DNA of 64,000 bases from Albula goreensis (lineage: Eukaryota; Chordata; Actinopteri; Albuliformes; Albulidae), in NCBI GenBank assembly GCA_022829145.1, contig CM040764.1, positions 14,049,670 to 14,113,669 of the forward strand, read 5' to 3'. The translations under genes were made by a program, and so were the position numbers. Below are positions 13,320-26,105 of this stretch, piece by piece. The notes beneath the pieces were generated by a model. It was not told the DNA's origin. It saw only the letters and a list, made by a program, of their open reading frames with translations, and did no database searches. Each line of letters opens with the position of its first letter. The stretch's first letter is position 1.

Positions 13320-13530
13320 TGGTCTACAGCACCAAAGGCAAACAGCACCACTCCCCCACAGCTCATGTGACCCACTGAACTACTGACCAACTGCTCAACT
13401 ATCCCACAACACTGCTGTTGCTGTAATCAACAGTGCCACTGACCGACAGCACCACTGACCACCAAGATAATTGACTGGGTTTAGTGGTGGGTGGCAGCAC
13501 TGACCTAACATTACTCACACACTGCACTAC
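13320..13530 (+). repeat. Degenerate tandem repeat of a cagcaccactgac-like unit
   Basis: Variants of cagcaccac and actgacc recur irregularly across about 200 bases, often as acagcaccactgacc. This looks like an old, decayed minisatellite. The unit boundaries are not regular enough to count copies. Confidence 0.45.
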
Positions 13531-15928
13531 AGTGAGCCCGAGCACCACACATTGCTTGCACCACACATGCATTCGATGTTTTCTTTTTTTGTTCATAAAA
13601 TAACCGCTTGAATCTTGTGTTTGATGTCAACACTGCAGTGGGGAGTCTCTAATCTTTTTCTTTTGATACCTGTTTTTCTTCTCCAGCAGAGTCTGTCCTT
13701 GGTTTCATGTAGAACTTATCAAAGTACATGAATTAAACATCGTGGGGTGAGTCCAGTAGTCTCGTAAGGAAAGCTTGGTGTGTGTCTGCAGCTGCTGAAG
13801 TATTCACAGCGGCCTCTGAGTCCAGCGATCGCTCCACATGACACGGCTGAGCCATGTGTCTCTGGTCGTTATGTGATCTTCCTTCCCTGGCTCTGTCCTT
13901 TATCATGCTCTGGTGAATGTAAATATGTTCACATTACCAATGTTTCACAAGGCTGCGGAGTGTGGAGGAAATGGAGAGTGTCATGTCTTTCAGCCGCATA
14001 ACAAAGACAGGCTTACATGCTGAGGAGAAGAAGGCAACCGCTCTCCTATTACTGCTTTTTTCTGGTTCTTTTTTATGCTCCTTGAGCCCCTGGAGTTGAT
14101 GAACCAAAAATGGTGGAGGGTTGTCATATTTTTCCTGATGCTTGTTATTCTGCCTGGCTACAAGTTGCCATGGTAAACAGACCCTCCTTCAAAACCCCGA
14201 CTAAGAGCTGGAACGGCGGTACCACTGACGGCAACCACCGATCCATCAGGCCCTCTGTCTGGGCCAGACTTTCAGCCAAAGCAGCAATCCGAGCGGAATT
14301 CTGCGTATCCAAAGGTTAATCGTCCAATAATAGGCCTCTGATGCTGTCCCCGTGGTGACAGAACATTTCACTCACATTGAGGAATTACACTGGTGGCTTT
14401 AATTGAACATTTGCAAAGGGCAGAGGTGACCATTTGAGCCAAACCCATTTTCTTTATTTTATTTTATTACATTTCAGCAGCGGGGAGGTCCATCTGTTCA
14501 CTGGCTCAGTTCTCAGATCAGCTGTGTTCCAACACAGCAAAGAGGTTTCCTATATCAAGTCCATGTTTCCATAACTTCTGTACTGCTGGCCCCAATAGAG
14601 CAATTTTGATAGATGCATTTCAACATTGAAATTATAATTGCATAAAACGAGTATAGCATGACTGTTATGGCTTATTTCATTCAAAATGTCACTTTTTGGA
14701 ATGCAGTCTGAGTTAAACCATTTTGTAGGTCTGGCAGTCTGTGCTATTGGAGTGGATAAAAAAAATGGATAAAGACAGAGAACAAGAGGATTTATGTTAC
14801 ACCCTGACAGGCCTGCGCGAGCTCGTCAGACTGCTAGCATGGGAAGGTTTTCCTGAGGATCTCAGAGGATATGTTCCCTGCCTGAAAAAAAGCACCGCGC
14901 TCTTCGGCAAATACTTGCTCCAGCCGGTCTGTGCGATTTGATCCAGAGATGGGCTCTGTTTGGAGATCATGATGAGGCTGTGTTATCTGTCTGTCAGCAT
15001 GTGTGTGTGACAGACAACTGCATCAGCAAACAAGGTGGTGTTTACATCGCTCATCTCTGCAGAGCCACTCGACACGTCGGTGTTGCTCAAAAGAGAGGTC
15101 AGCGCCATGCCTTCAGACACATTATTATGTGAGCACTACCTTACTGCACCCACCCAAGTGCTTCTATAGAATGCTGCTTTCCTAAGATTATTCAAATACT
15201 TTTTCTTTTTGAGCTAATAAATTTTACTTTTTTTGAATATGGATTCATTTGCTGTGTATCTACAATACATTCCATTATGTACCATATATGTGTAGTGTCT
15301 AAAATATATATTTTGGATGTTGTGTTGATCTTGTTGACTCAAAATATTGTGAAGAGTTCTCATCATTTTGAGAACAAAGTGACCACATTCTTTTAATTTT
15401 CAGCAGGTAAGAGCAGTGCAGTGCTTTGTTTCCCGTGTCCCGAGTTTTAGGTGTCAGAGATAGCCTTCATTGTGTGTTGCGATGTGTGGCTGGACCGTTA
15501 CCTGATAAGGTTTATTTTAAAGTGGGCTTATTGCTGTTAAGGTGAACCACTTCCTCTGGACACCTTTTAATGGTACAGCATGTCGCCCTCCCACATGATT
15601 TCCCTCAGTGAAAAGGAGGGCTATTTTTATGTATGCAGTGCTTTTAAGAGCTCTTAAGTATCCTCCTTTTAACCTGAAATGAGACAAATATTTCAGTTGG
15701 CATTCAAGACAATCCCTGCATGAGACTTGCAGTGATGACTGCAGTGTTTGAGTAGATGGTGACCTTGGGTTAGGGACACAGGTAGTGGCAGAAAACCTTC
15801 AGGTACTCAGGACACCTCTGCAGTAACTGAAGCACCGAGGCTGCTGTTCTCTCATGTATAGCTATTTAAATACTACAAATTAAAATATTATATAACGTAC
15901 AGACATGCATTCACGCATACAGTGATTC

Positions 15929-15959
15929 GCGCACACACACGCACACACACGCACACACA
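15929..15959 (+). repeat. (CA)n microsatellite with CG interruptions
   Basis: Three blocks of CACACAC are separated by GCA. Confidence 0.85.
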
Positions 15960-18299
15960 TTCACTTTATCCAGTCAGGAAAGTTTCCTGTTGTGAAAAAC
16001 AGGTATTCCTGACTAAATGTTGCACTTCACGTTCAGGCGAAAGATGCACATCGTTCATATTCGTGACTGAGAATGAGCGACAGTATTGGAATGCAAGTGT
16101 ACAGTGCACGTATAACCAAGTGGATTGTGGGATGGCTTATTTATGACTCACAGCGTAATGTCGCCATTATAGAGTGCTGGAGCGAAATGCCACGACTCAG
16201 GGCCAGGCCAGTTACCGTTTAGGCAGAGTTATGAGTGGAGGTGGGGGGAGGACCCCCCCCCACTGGACGCCAGCCAGCACTGGGGTTTTATCTGTCACTC
16301 TGGGAGGGAGGAAACTTATTAACATTATGATTTCTGTCTTATTATACAGAGTAGTAATTCTGCTTCAGGCAGAGGCTGAGGTGAAGGAAATTCTTTTACA
16401 TCTCTGGTGTAGCAATTCTGTGCTTTTTCTGGTTGATTTGATGTTCTGTTTAGGGTTTTTGGTCCAGAATTTTTGTTTAAATTCACTGGTATGTTAATGT
16501 GTAGTATGTGTGCATGTATATTTTGTGTGTGCGAATGTTGATATATGTATGTACTACAGTTTTCCTTGTATAGTTCCATCTGCTCCATTCAACGCTATGC
16601 AGCTGAGGGTGTAGAGTCACCGTGAGGTCACTGCAGAGTGGAGTTCCCTCTAAGTGCCAAGCCTGTAATCCATCTTGCAATGCCATCCAGGCCAATTATA
16701 CCGCATGTGGCAATTAAGTGCAAGAAAAGGTCCTCCTCCAAGCCCTGCGTCCTGTTTTTCCTTCAGAAAGATATGTGTGCCGATGGAGCGGCCCCCTGGA
16801 GGGCTAGCCTTGACCCATTGCGGGTACTGTAATTATGTCCAGAGCTAACAGATGGAGCAATGTGCAAAGAATGTATAAAGAAACCATTATATCTAGAATG
16901 CTGATTGTAAAGTGTCTGTATGAGTGAATATATCTATTTGTTATTTGGCTCACTAGTGAAAGCAAGTGGCTATTTTTGACTTCAGTGACACAGATCATGA
17001 AAATGACCTTGCCAAACTGTTCTTGAGGAGAAAAACCATAACTTTTTTACTTATTCAGGTGTAAGAAAGCATTAAAGACAAGTGTTGATTGAATCCCATT
17101 CAATATCAAATACCATTTTCAACCAAATGCCTAGATTCTGCCACCTTAATGAAAACTACATTTACGTTTACCTATCTGTTCATAGGTTTTTTCATGGATC
17201 TAGACATGAAAGACCACTCAGAAGGTAGAGTTCCTGGCTCCTTAAAATCATGGATAGTCTGGTGTATTATTTTAATGGTGGAAAGTTGATGTAAGAGACA
17301 GAAATAGTGAATTCTTTTATGTGTTTCAGACTAGTCTAATGTACATTTCCTTTCATTTAATTTCTTGACTTCATTCAAAGTGACTGTTTCCATTATAGGG
17401 AATTAATCTGCCCTTGAGGGTTGAAAGGTTTAGGTTTACATGTAACTGCATCAGTGCTCTGGATTCAGTCAGCATTTATCCTTTTCTGTGTTGTACAGTT
17501 AAATACAGTTACAACAACTTTTTTTCTTCACAAAAGCAGTTTTGCAGGCCAGTATTTGGTGATTCAACTTGCAAAACTGTGTAGTAAGTCTACATTTAGA
17601 CAAGTCAAAGTAAAGTGAAAATGTTCTTTTAACCCTGGCCAATAAGAACTTCAAATTTTTAAAACTCTCTTGAAAGAACTTAGTGAGCCTGCAGTACTGT
17701 ATGTGCTGAATGTATGCCCAAGTGGGTTTATTCATGCCTTCTCAGTGCCGTGTTTTAAACAGAAGTGCTCTTATTTTAGCTTTTAAGTGAAAGAAGGATG
17801 GTAGATCAAAAATACCTCTTTCACTGTACTCATAAATTACCTGCACTCTTCAGTTCAGTTGATGAGCGGAGGCTAAAGATTCGGTCCTTTCGGCATCGCG
17901 CCTCCGTTGATGAAAAGCTCTGGTGTGTAATGATCTGGTGAGAACTCTTAAAATGTCATGACAAACGTACATCCTGGTTGGAGAGGATCTGCCAATCAGA
18001 CCTTTCCTTTTCAGTGATACTGTATATTGAATGAGTTCAGCTCTTAGTGAAACGCGTTGACTGGGGCTTGTTTATAAGTGTACAGATAAGAGCAATGGAA
18101 ATGGACTGTGGGAGGCAGAGTGAAGCACAGAGCTCATGACAGTGTCACTTTAAAAGTTTTCCAACTTAAAATTTCAAACCATACTTGTTGAAAAATGTAC
18201 ATTTTTCAGTTTTTCTGTTGTGATTAATATACATTTATTTATATTGCATTTTAATGGTTTTCTTTTTGTTTAGTCTAAATTTTGTTTTCCATTAAAAAA

Positions 18300-18450
18300 G
18301 TATCTATTTTCACATAATCCAGCAGCATATGGGTTCATGCAAAATCGCAAGCCAATTAAATTAGGCCTAAGTGCCCAGATTATCTGGGGAATAAATTGCC
18401 CTTTACTTGGCTGCTAATAAAGGATTAAATGTTAAGCTTTCAGCCTGGCT
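18300..18450. promoter_or_regulatory. Candidate conserved non-coding element (unverified)
   Basis: This complex, non-repetitive stretch carries several homeodomain-like cores (caattaaatta, gctaataaagg), a GATTA-type core (agattatctg) and a purine-rich block. Its texture resembles vertebrate intronic enhancers more than decayed repeats. This is a guess from composition alone; only cross-species alignment could establish it. Confidence 0.2.
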
Positions 18451-19167
18451 CTGGCTGCAAACACAATGCTGTTCTCTGTAATGGCCACAAAATGATGAGA
18501 TTTGTACGTTTGCAGCACGGAGAAAATTGTTTGTGTCAATCAGCATGAGAATTTGTGATTACGACAGTCTTTCCTTGATTAGTTTGTTTGTAGCTGTGTG
18601 TCAGGTTTGGTCATGAGGGATACATATATTTTTGAGAATCTGTTTTAATCATCGTTAATTCTCTGCCTGCGTATTGAAAGACTCCTGAAACACAACACAG
18701 ATAAAAACTCTGATTGCTCTTCATGGGATTAAGCTGCAGTTGAGTCTAATGATCTGCACTGATGAAAATGTCACAACAGACCTGTTTATGAGCTAAAATA
18801 TTGTGTAAAAGTAGTAACATGTAGGTGATAGTTGCTATGGTTCGCCCTGTACTTTGCCTTCCCTCACTGTTGCTGTCAGTGCTGCAGTATAATGAAGCCT
18901 CTCTTTTGGCTGAGAGCCTTATCGAGGGTGTGATAAGATGTGGCCGTACACTTATAATGGACATTATTAGACAGGAGCCTTTCCCGCTGAATTACAGGCC
19001 TCAGAAAATGTGCGCTGAGCTCAATTAATGAGGCTGTTACTGCCCAACCATCAGATTACCAGAGCGATTGAAGTGATGTGCCAAACACGCAGAGCTGGCA
19101 CTCCAGAGGGATGAATGTGCCACTCATTTTATCTTTTATGAATAACTGTAGTGTGATCGGGGTATAA

Positions 19168-19198
19168 TGTGTGTGTGCCTGATCAGTGCACACACACA
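19168..19198. other. GT/AC hairpin with palindromic loop
   Basis: tgtgtgtgtgc (19168-19178) is perfectly complementary to gcacacacaca (19188-19198). The nine-base loop contains the palindrome tgatca. CA-rich sequence continues on and off to about 19390, which accounts for the Thr-His and Val-Cys translations there. Confidence 0.75.
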
Positions 19199-21063
19199 CA
19201 AACACACACACGAGGACAAACATGGATCTGTATATAAAGGCACTTAGAATGAACTTGTACCAGCACATACACACACAGAGCCTGTTAAATACTCTCTTTC
19301 TGTCACACACACGTGTGTTTACGCACACGTACAAACAACTACAGTCCTGTATATACGATACACAAACACACACAGTGAGAGAGAGAAACTGTTGCACACT
19401 CGTTTGTGCATTGAGTTTCAGAGCTGGGGTTTTTGCAGGTTTCTCCTCTGTCTGAAATGGTGTCCTCGTGTCTGGCTGCGTTTAACAGAGTAGTGTCTGT
19501 ATTACTGATGGAGCTCAGGACTGACAGTCATTGGTGAGCATGCGGGAGTGGGAGGCCATGCTGATGACCGCTGCGCCAGACACAGGTCTGTCACTCTTCT
19601 ACTTTCACACTCCTCTCCTCCTCTCACCTCCTGATCATTCCCCTGATAGAGTAATTACTTACAGGCAAGGCAAGTACCTCTGGGTTATGTGCTGTAGGCT
19701 GAAACCTGTGACATTTTCAGCAGGTCAGTTGTGACTTTGGGTGTCTCCTGAGTTGCTGACAATTGTTGCAAGAACATGGTGATTTAGTGGTAACTAGGTA
19801 ACCAGCATACTGTAACTCCAAAGCCCACATGTATTAATGGGAGTAAGGCTCATAGGTGGCCATACTGTACACCCCCAAGCATTTTGTGGGGTATACTCTA
19901 TATATTTGTGTATATCTTCAACTACACCACTGAAAATACCTGTTGAATGACAAACCTTGCTGGAGACACACACAAACAATCACACGGATGCATGCACACA
20001 TGCACAGTCACATATGCAAACACGCATATACGCCATATAAATACACCCAATACATTTCTGCAGGACATCATCTACACATTCAAATGCAGAATATGCTCCT
20101 CCAGTGTAGGAAAAGGTGAGCTTAGTTTAGTGATGACTGCTTCTGGGAAATGCCACTGCATTCCAGATAGCCTGTCCTCATCTATTTACCACATTGTCAG
20201 AGGGCCTGATGTCCACTTTTCAACTCGGCTGTGTTTCACAGTCAGATTGCATATTCACAGCAGCTAAATGGTGGGGTGATTGGTGTCAATACATTTCTCA
20301 CACTGCGGAAAACCCTCAGAGGTGGTAGTAGAATATGACATTGCATAAAGAGAGAGCGAGGCAAATTTTATTCTTTGTGTCTGAATTGTGTTTACACAGA
20401 GATATGGTACTTCACTGTTCAGTCTACACTATAGAAGCACAGAGTTGGTAGTATTGCTCTGAGCAAATTGTCGCCCTTGTATTTGAATCTTCCCCTCCAG
20501 TTCTGTATGTTTGAGTGGAAAAGGGATGTTTTGGCAAAGCCTGTCTCCCACCTCACGGTATGTGCTCACTGCATCATTAGCACAAATGAGAGGCTAGCGG
20601 TGGATATGAAATTATTAAAATGAGAACGGGAGAGAGTAAATGGAAGCAAAGCTCACATCTCCCAGAGGACTGCTCAAGGGTGAGAGGAGGAAAAAAATCC
20701 TCTGTCAATCCCAGAATGCACTGGAACACAGATATTCCTAATTTCACCGGAGGAAAAGAACAGATGTGTTGGCTCCTCCTTCCTTTGATGATGCTTGCCG
20801 CTGTGAAGTCAGCGGGGCTGCTCACAGCGTATCATGTTATTTATTTACTGAGCAGACACTCATATACATATATTTTTGCACATTACCTATTTAAGCAGTG
20901 GTGTATGTTAACAGAGGGAAATGGGTTTAAGTAGCTGTCTCTGGGGTGTAACAACAATGTTTTGCTCGGGATTTCACTGAGAAACCTTCTGTATCTTTGT
21001 TCAGGTTCAGAGGCTGTGTATGTGTGTGAGTTAGGGTAGAGCGATATATCGGATATATTCACT

Positions 21064-21067
<4 letters not shown>

Positions 21068-21102
<35 letters not shown>

Positions 21103-21104
21103 TC
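21068..21104 (+). repeat. (TC)n microsatellite
   Basis: About 18 TC units near the left end of the hAT-like element. Confidence 0.9.
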
Positions 21105-21166
21105 AGACACTCGCACCACTGTAACTATGCTCATCAATCGTTGCTGTGTCAGGTGTGCTGTTCAAA

Positions 21167-21437
21167 ATGGGAGAGAACCGCGAAGAGCAGGATGCTAGAG
21201 CTGAGGAACACCTAATTCCGAAACAGTCACATTTCTGTTGTATGGAAGTTGTTTGGATTCAGGAGGGAAGACAGAGTACAGTCTTATGTAAAATTATGCC
21301 AAAAAAAGACATCAACAAAAGGTAGCAGTACCACAAATTTATTGTGCCACCTCAAACGACACCTCCTTGTGCATTCCGTCAAACAGCGTGAGGCTAGTTC
21401 TGCTAACGATACCGTTACCATCATAAGAGATATGTAA
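21167..21437 (+). pseudogene. hAT transposase N-terminal (BED zinc finger) fragment, frameshifted
   Basis: An ATG at 21167 opens an acidic peptide ending in a LIPK motif, typical of the region just before a BED finger. The frame is then lost between about 21220 and 21240. From 21234 another frame reads SVVWKLFGFRRED, followed by a Lys/Thr-rich stretch, TTNLLCHLKRH and a stop at about 21435. Known BED fingers have two aromatic residues, a CxxC pair and an HxxxH-type end. The aromatics, one cysteine and the histidine region are visible here, but the first cysteine position is Val. Only about 60 residues of a protein normally 600 or more long remain. I see no evidence of domestication; it looks like a dead remnant. 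Confidence 0.65.
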
Positions 21438-22544
21438 TATGAGAAATTATCTTGTTTGAACGGTTTATTTAAACTTTACACCAACTATGAAAGGTGCTTT
21501 GTGCAGTTTTCATGTTTAAACAAATCATGGTTGTTATTTAACATTATACTTTTATCGAGATATTGTTTTTAAACCATATTGGCCAGTGTGCGTGTAAGTG
21601 TTAAATTGCCTTGCGTAGTGTGATCTTGTAAGTAAAAGTGATAATAGGGATATTGCACTTACTATTAAATGTATGTATAAATAACACCCTATTCATCAAA
21701 GACATAAAGTATTTGGTATAGAAGATCTGCGTTAACTCACATTTTGCGAAATGGAAAAAAAAAAACAAAACATGGATGCATATTCTGTTGTAGTCCCAGC
21801 AGACAGGGTTTGAGTTGCCACTGTATTCCCCTACAGGTAGAGAGAGCTGACATTAGACAGCAGATGAAGCAGTTGCGTGAGTGATCTTTCCTTCTGAAAG
21901 CTTCACAAAGGAGAACTCATGCTTCATTTGTGGGTTGCAGGATGATGTGGATGCAGGAAACCTGATCTCAGTTTTCTCTTCTGCCTCATCATCTCAGAAG
22001 ACCAACATACTCTGATTCCTGTTTCTAGCCAAAAGCATCCCCTAGAACTCTTCTGCATTTCAGTTTACTTGAGTTTTTGTTTTTTTCTTTGTCTGGTGTT
22101 CCTTATTCTCACCTAGGAGTGTGTTCAGCAAATCTGCTGCCTCTAACCAAAATTCATGTATTGCATATTGATTATGTCATCTGAAAAACCATTTATTGGA
22201 CTGATAAGCCCAACGACTTTGTGAGAGCCCAACCGAAACCTCAACAGCTCTACTACTGCCACTTGAGGCTTCACCACAACAAAACAGCACACAAAATATA
22301 CCACGTTGTGCAAGATCATGGCTGGTCCTGGAGAAGGAATCTCTTTCTTGCAGAACAGGGGTGTCTCGCTTGTGCTCTAAATTGAGGGAGATGCCTGTGA
22401 CTGCTGAGTCTGAATTTGGGGGTGGGGCGGGTTTACATTTGTACTGTAATTATTGTTGATTTATGAGCCATCATTTCACTGGGGTGGGAGGGTTTGGAAA
22501 ATCTTATGCTTTTGGTCGGGTGCTGAGGGGTATTGAGAGGAGAC

Positions 22545-22575
22545 GGGGGGCTGAGGCAGGGGGGCGGGATGGGGG
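22545..22575 (+). other. G-quadruplex motif
   Basis: G runs of 6, 6, 3 and 5 bases lie within a G-rich stretch (about 22410-22575) with loops of up to 8 bases. Intronic, with no gene visible at this site. Confidence 0.5.
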
Positions 22576-23629
22576 ATAGCAGCTAATGAGCTCCCTTGGT
22601 TACAGGCAGAGAGCCTGTGGTGAAGCTTTGGCCCCATATGTGTCACTCAGGACGATGATCATTTCAGCCCACTGCGCTTCCGTTTCACACTTGTTCTACC
22701 TGCCAGTTCCCTCAGCAGAGGGTCTCAGATGCCCGGGAGGTGGCGGTGGCGGGAGACGGGCTGGGAAAAGAGGTGCAAGGTGGGTATTCCCATCCCTCTC
22801 CATGTGTGACCACCATGGTCTTTAATTAATGCGTCCTCGTGGCAAAGCCGTGATTTTCAAAACGATTTTTCTTCCACATTTTCTTCCAACCGGAGACGGT
22901 TGGCTCTTGTATGAAGGGCCTCCTGGGGAAACCCATTGGTTTGGTGATTGAATCCCAAACACCTGCACTGGACTGTTAAATGGTGTAGAAAAGGCTTCAG
23001 TGAGGGGGAGGATTCTGTATCAGATTTTGTGGACAGCAAGGCCTGTAATCCATAGCGATAATTAAGTGTTATCAGATTTCAGCATGCCCAGATCTGTGGT
23101 TGTTGAAGACTGTTCATTCACTAATGAATATACTGTAAAACAAAATTAGTTGTTGGTCTGTTCACTTTCCTTTGGCCTTACATCTGTGGAAAAACATGCT
23201 TCAGAGGCTGTTTGATTTTAACTGGAACTTCCACATATGTCTAACAACAAAGGAAGGAGAATTTGTACTTCAGACCAGGTGTAGGTAACTTGAGACTGTA
23301 GGTGGTTCTTGAGTGCTGTGTCTTATTTGCATGCCAGTTTCAGCTTGATTATTACTTAATCAGCCAAAATAGTTGCAGATGAAATTAGCTACATTTCATG
23401 GCACTTTCATGAATATCAGCTACGGACCATTTATGTGTCCCTAAATGAAAACTTTACTGTAGGTTAACCTATGAGTAAATGAAAATTGGTGGATCCAGCT
23501 AATTGAGATAAAAGTGGTTATAGACAACAGCTTGCATATGAGCCGGCCCAATGCTGGTTGGACTTACAAGGGGATTGTGTAACCAATCAGATATCAGGGT
23601 TGTGCATGTTGGCAGATGTAGATCGCCAT

Positions 23630-23790
23630 GTTTTGTGTGAATGTGACCAGGACACTGGCCTTGTCCTTCAGTCCACTCTTTTAGAGCGTGTCACAGGATC
23701 TTCAGTGACACGCGACTGCGGATCAGGTCCTTTGTTTAATGTCTCATCTACGGGATGGTACCTTCTACAGCACTGTGCCCCCAACAGGAA
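23630..23790 (+). repeat. Degraded teleost dispersed repeat
   Basis: The order of phrases here (accaggacactgg, ctcttttagagcgtg, caggatcttcagtgacac, aggtcctttgtttaatgtc, tcatctacgggatgg, cactgtgcccccaac) follows a repeat I recognise as common in teleost genomes, with many substitutions. I recall the family by sequence only and cannot give its database name. The 90-residue open frame across it is incidental. Confidence 0.45.
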
Positions 23791-24634
23791 AACACAGATT
23801 AGTCATATGGTTTTGACTGATTCCTATTAAAGGAATAAAAATCCATAACTACAAACTGTAATCTGTGCTATGAAGCATTTCTAGCACTGAAACCTGTCTG
23901 CCACAATCCTGTAGCTTTATTAGTACACAGAATTGCAAACACCATTTGCTAAGCCCTGGGCAGATTGTTAAATCTCTCAAAGGGATACAGTGAGTGAGGG
24001 AATGGTTTGGGCTAACCTTACCTTGGGGCCAGAATCTGAGACTACCTGAGCCGAAAATGGGAGGTAATGTGCTCGTTTTCTGGGCAGCCCTGACTTGCAC
24101 GACTGCTGTAGATTTAACAGTCCATCTGCTGTATATTATGGGATTGTTTTTCTGAGGCAGGGCTTGGGGAATGTGAGATGGACCAGGCTTGGCTCTTTTG
24201 TCAGATAGCATAAGCTGCTTCACTAAGTAAACCTGTCCACTGTGAGTCAGAGCGCATAGTTGCACTTCGTCTCTCCAGCCTGACTTTCAGATGGAGTGAG
24301 GTCAGGGGTGTGATAACAGTGTTCGCCCCAGGACTTGAACCTCAATCCCCTGGTGCAGAGCTATTGCTTTTCTTCCCCCTGTCTGTGAGGGAAATGAAGG
24401 AGTGGACATGCTGACCTGCAGTTGACCAGCCGGTACTTCGCGGGGATCGATATCTGTGAAGAGGAGACGCGTAGGGTCTGTCACCAACATGATCAACGCT
24501 GGGCTCTAATGGTGGGGCTGGGAGATAAGCTCACGGTCTCTGGGGAATGGCTAACCAGGTGCCTCTCGGGAAGGTTATTTTCTCACCGATTACAATTTAA
24601 TGGAGTTGGTTTGTAGAGGGGTGGAGAGAGAGAG

Positions 24635-24662
<28 letters not shown>
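24635..24662 (+). repeat. (GT)n microsatellite
   Basis: About 14 GT units preceded by a short GA run. Confidence 0.92.
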
Positions 24663-24665
<3 letters not shown>

Positions 24666-25739
24666 TCTGAGTGCTTTAACAGCTTTCCCTTTGTAGAGCT
24701 TGACAAATATTTAACTGTAGGTTTACTATTTTTGTTGTTTTGTTTTTCTCTTCCACTTAAATTCAGGTGATATACAGCCCTTCATATGTTATTATGAAAT
24801 GCATATTGGGAAAAGGCCACAGATTTAGACCCTCAATGAAGAACAGGGAAACTCACTTGGTTTTCTGCTGCTGTCTGCTCCTGCTTCAGTTTCGAAGCTG
24901 AAAACATTCCAAGCTGAAATTCACTGAAAATACTCAGTGGATTTTAAAAGCATGTAGCTTCATGCTTCAGCTGAGTCAAATACGCAGTCCCTCAGCCCCC
25001 CAACCCCTCCCACCTGCCCGCCTCTGAATATTTCCCCCCGTCCAGAGAGTGCTAATTAGTGACATCATCGCCACACAGTCAGACCTCTTTCCTGGAATTG
25101 TTGAAACAAAAGATGCTGTAACTTACAAAGAAATGATTTTAGCAATCTTGCAGTGCTGAGTTGAATAGTGAGATGTGTTGAGATTTTTTTTTTTTCATCC
25201 AGCCTTGAATATAATTGCATTATCAGTTTGCATCTGCAGAGTAAAATGTAATGTTTCTGTTAACTCACTGTCATGCTGCTACTTTTTTCTGGATTTGCAT
25301 GTACTGAGCTGTTTCTGAAAGCTGTATTAGTACAGCTTATATCAGATAATTAGACACCAGGGTCACATTTAGTGGTGACTTAATTAGCTCTGTAATGTGC
25401 TCAGTTTGAAATTCAAACATTTTTGCAAGGTCACAGCTATAGATTGGATTTGAGCTTTGTACCTAAAAATGCCTATTCTGCAGATCATTTTGGGAAAAGT
25501 CTGGAGTGAACTCCAGTGGCTGGTTGACTAATTGAGCCAAAGAAGCCCTGGTAATTGATTTGAGCTAAAACTAGGATACATGAGGATTAAAACAAGGGTT
25601 AGTGAGCAAATCAGTTTTCAAAACGGACTCACACAGCAGTGTGGTCTCAGTTCTGCTGTTGTGCCCAGTGATCTTTTGCGTACACACAGAGAGGATTTTT
25701 TGGTGGAAGGCCCCACCTTGAACCAAGTATGGCAGGAGT

Positions 25740-26105
25740 GACAGGTCATTTTGCCAGAACAACTGGGGCAGTTTGTTTTAACATCACGTAGGGTCCTTCA
25801 GAGTAGCAGAGAAGTTAGGCTGGATGGTAGCTCAGAGTGTCTAAGGGCCGGATTTCTTCAGAAGAGGTGTGAAATGGGCCTGTTTGATGGCTGTAGCTGT
25901 AGGTTTGACTGCGTTTTAGGTAGGAAAGGAGGTCTAATCGGACCCAGGTGGGACACTACTATTCAACATAGAGGAATGTGCTTAGCCTTAAATGCTAGGG
26001 TAAAATATCCAGCCGTGTAAATGGATGGTGTATTAAAAGTGTTTAAACGTTTAGGATGTGCAAGTCGATTTGGGATGGAGCTTCTGCTTAAGGTCTAAAA
26101 TAAGA
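25740..26105 (+). mobile_element. Degraded teleost dispersed (SINE-like) repeat, + orientation
   Basis: The right part reads agggtaaaatatccagcc, gtgtaaatggatggtg, then tgcaagtcgatttgggatgg and agcttctgcttaa. This closely follows the tail of a very abundant fish repeat family that ends with a phrase of the type aagtcgctttggataaaagc. The left part (ggatggtagctcagagtgtc, ggacccaggtgggacac) fits the same element. Related, reversed copies are at 52211-52322 and 56940-57075. Recognised by eye, so the limits are approximate. Confidence 0.55.

Larger units (their letters stand above)
21032..21599 (+). mobile_element. Decayed, internally deleted hAT-like DNA transposon
   Basis: The segment holds a BED zinc-finger remnant, the N-terminal DNA-binding module of hAT transposases. 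Its left edge (tagggtagagcgatatatcg) resembles the gcgatat-type ends of many fish hAT elements, and the right side carries a tatcgagatattg motif followed by accatattggcc. An eight-base sequence before the left edge (gtgtgagt, 21024-21031) matches one after the right edge (gtgtaagt, 21592-21599) at 7 of 8 positions, as expected of an old 8-bp target duplication. The local GT-rich sequence weakens that argument. The catalytic RNase H-like region is missing, so the copy cannot move by itself. A TC microsatellite (21068-21104) has grown inside it. Boundaries are approximate. Confidence 0.55.
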
